Origin: Cristatella mucedo
Taxonomy: Eukaryota > Bryozoa > Phylactolaemata > Cristatellidae
Assembly: GCA_009760855.2 (NCBI GenBank)
Contig: WPIO01000052.1
Span: 2,852,501-2,916,500 of the forward strand
Direction of reading: 5' to 3'
Length of the DNA stretch: 64,000 nt
The notes under the pieces are model-generated. The model saw only the letters and a program-made list of their open reading frames with translations. It was not told where the DNA came from and did no database searches. Positions 63,339 through 64,000 of this stretch are shown here, in pieces (position 1 is the stretch's first letter; each line of letters starts with the position of its first letter). A program made the translations under genes and the position numbers.

Positions 63339-63737
63339 ATGGAAAGCAAATGACGGAGGAAGCAAATGAAGGAGAGGAGGAGGAGACATGGAAGAAAGGG
63401 ATCCCAGACCTTGGGCCAACCCAAAGGGCTGTGCCAGGCAACTAACCGGCCGACTTGTCTAGTTATAATAATAATAACTTTTTCTAAAGTGCCTGGATAA
63501 AAATCAGTCTATATCTGAGGGTTTCGCGACTCACTATATGAGAGTTAATAGCGAGAGTTGAAGGCAGTTGCAGGATGCTGTGCTTAGGTGGATAAGCAGA
63601 AGCAGCGTGTGACGAGACATCAGAGCTTAGTAGGGATCATGGTAGCCAATACGCACTGAATCCTACACAAGCAAGCGATATAAGCACGCATGAACCAAAA
63701 CAATAAGTTAACGGGCAGGGGCATAACTTATCAAGCC

Positions 63738-63740
<3 letters not shown>
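63336..63740. other. No gene recognised; possible diverged tail at 63463-63530
   Basis: 'ataataataactttttctaa' then 'gtgcctggataaaaatcagt' may be a diverged LINE-type tail. Confidence 0.35.
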
Positions 63741-63789
<49 letters not shown>

Positions 63790-64000
63790 ATGGGGGACCG
63801 AGACAGACTGACAGGCAGACAGACAGATAATGAGACAGAGACAGGGGCAGAGACAGAGAGACATGCATATAGAGAGAGCGAGAGCGAGTGTGTGTGTGAC
63901 AGACACAGAGAGAGAGAGACAGACAGACAGCGGCAGCGACAGAGAAGAGTGAGACAGAGACAGAGAGAGAGAGAATAGTGAGACAGCGAGAGACAGAGAA
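63741..64000. repeat. (GA)n and (GACA)n microsatellite to the window end
   Basis: GA run to 63787, then GACAGA-type repeats continuing past the end of the window. Confidence 0.95.

Overview
This window looks like repeat-rich, non-coding genomic DNA of a metazoan, most likely an invertebrate. The evidence is at least two CR1/L2-type LINE families, two tRNA-derived SINE families, a hAT element of the SPIN type, pogo-like MITEs, a Polinton/Maverick-type element, an LTR retrotransposon and many di- and tetranucleotide microsatellites. No intact host gene can be supported. Bacterial or phage gene organisation (operons, Shine-Dalgarno sites) is absent. The species cannot be fixed from the sequence. 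All calls were made by reading the sequence; no database search was run.

Layout. 1-9551: decayed LINE A and LINE B copies, SINEs, an AT microsatellite, a truncated SPIN copy joined to a LINE A copy, and a GC-rich repeat (LINE C). 9552-33066: a markedly AT-rich block bounded by inverted repeats of about 180-200 bp that begin AG and end CT. It is read as a decayed Polinton/Maverick (adintovirus-like) element, with remains of a protein-primed family B DNA polymerase (about 10.5-13.7 kb), a HerA/FtsK-type packaging ATPase (about 17.8-18.35 kb), a retroviral-type integrase (26.6-26.8 kb plus 30.6-31.2 kb), fibre-like fragments and several unassigned genes. Every gene is broken by stops and frameshifts.

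The element was later hit by other mobile DNA: an unclassified 3.8-kb DNA transposon (26776-30593, inside the integrase gene), LINE A (23.5-25.0 kb and others), LINE B, SINEs and MITEs. The DNA transposon itself holds a LINE A tail that holds a Ty3/gypsy fragment. Subtracting the insertions leaves roughly 16 kb, the normal size for a Polinton.

33067-48872: a LINE B copy with reverse transcriptase motifs, a near full-length SPIN-type element with 8-bp target duplication, a second LINE C copy, SINE clusters, GC-rich stretches without supported genes, a 21-bp minisatellite and GACA repeats. 48873-50899: a complete, young LTR retrotransposon (272-bp LTRs with 2 differences, 5-bp target duplication) that carries only a gag-like reading frame with peptide repeats. 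50905-64000: more SINEs, LINE A and B pieces, a 69-bp minisatellite, a CpG-rich stretch at about 58.06-59.9 kb and long GA microsatellites.

How the parts relate: LINE A and SINE-alpha share a hairpin-forming 3' tail, so LINE A is the likely source of the machinery that copies SINE-alpha. The most unusual items are the nested Polinton, the unclassified DNA transposon inside it, and the gag-only LTR element.
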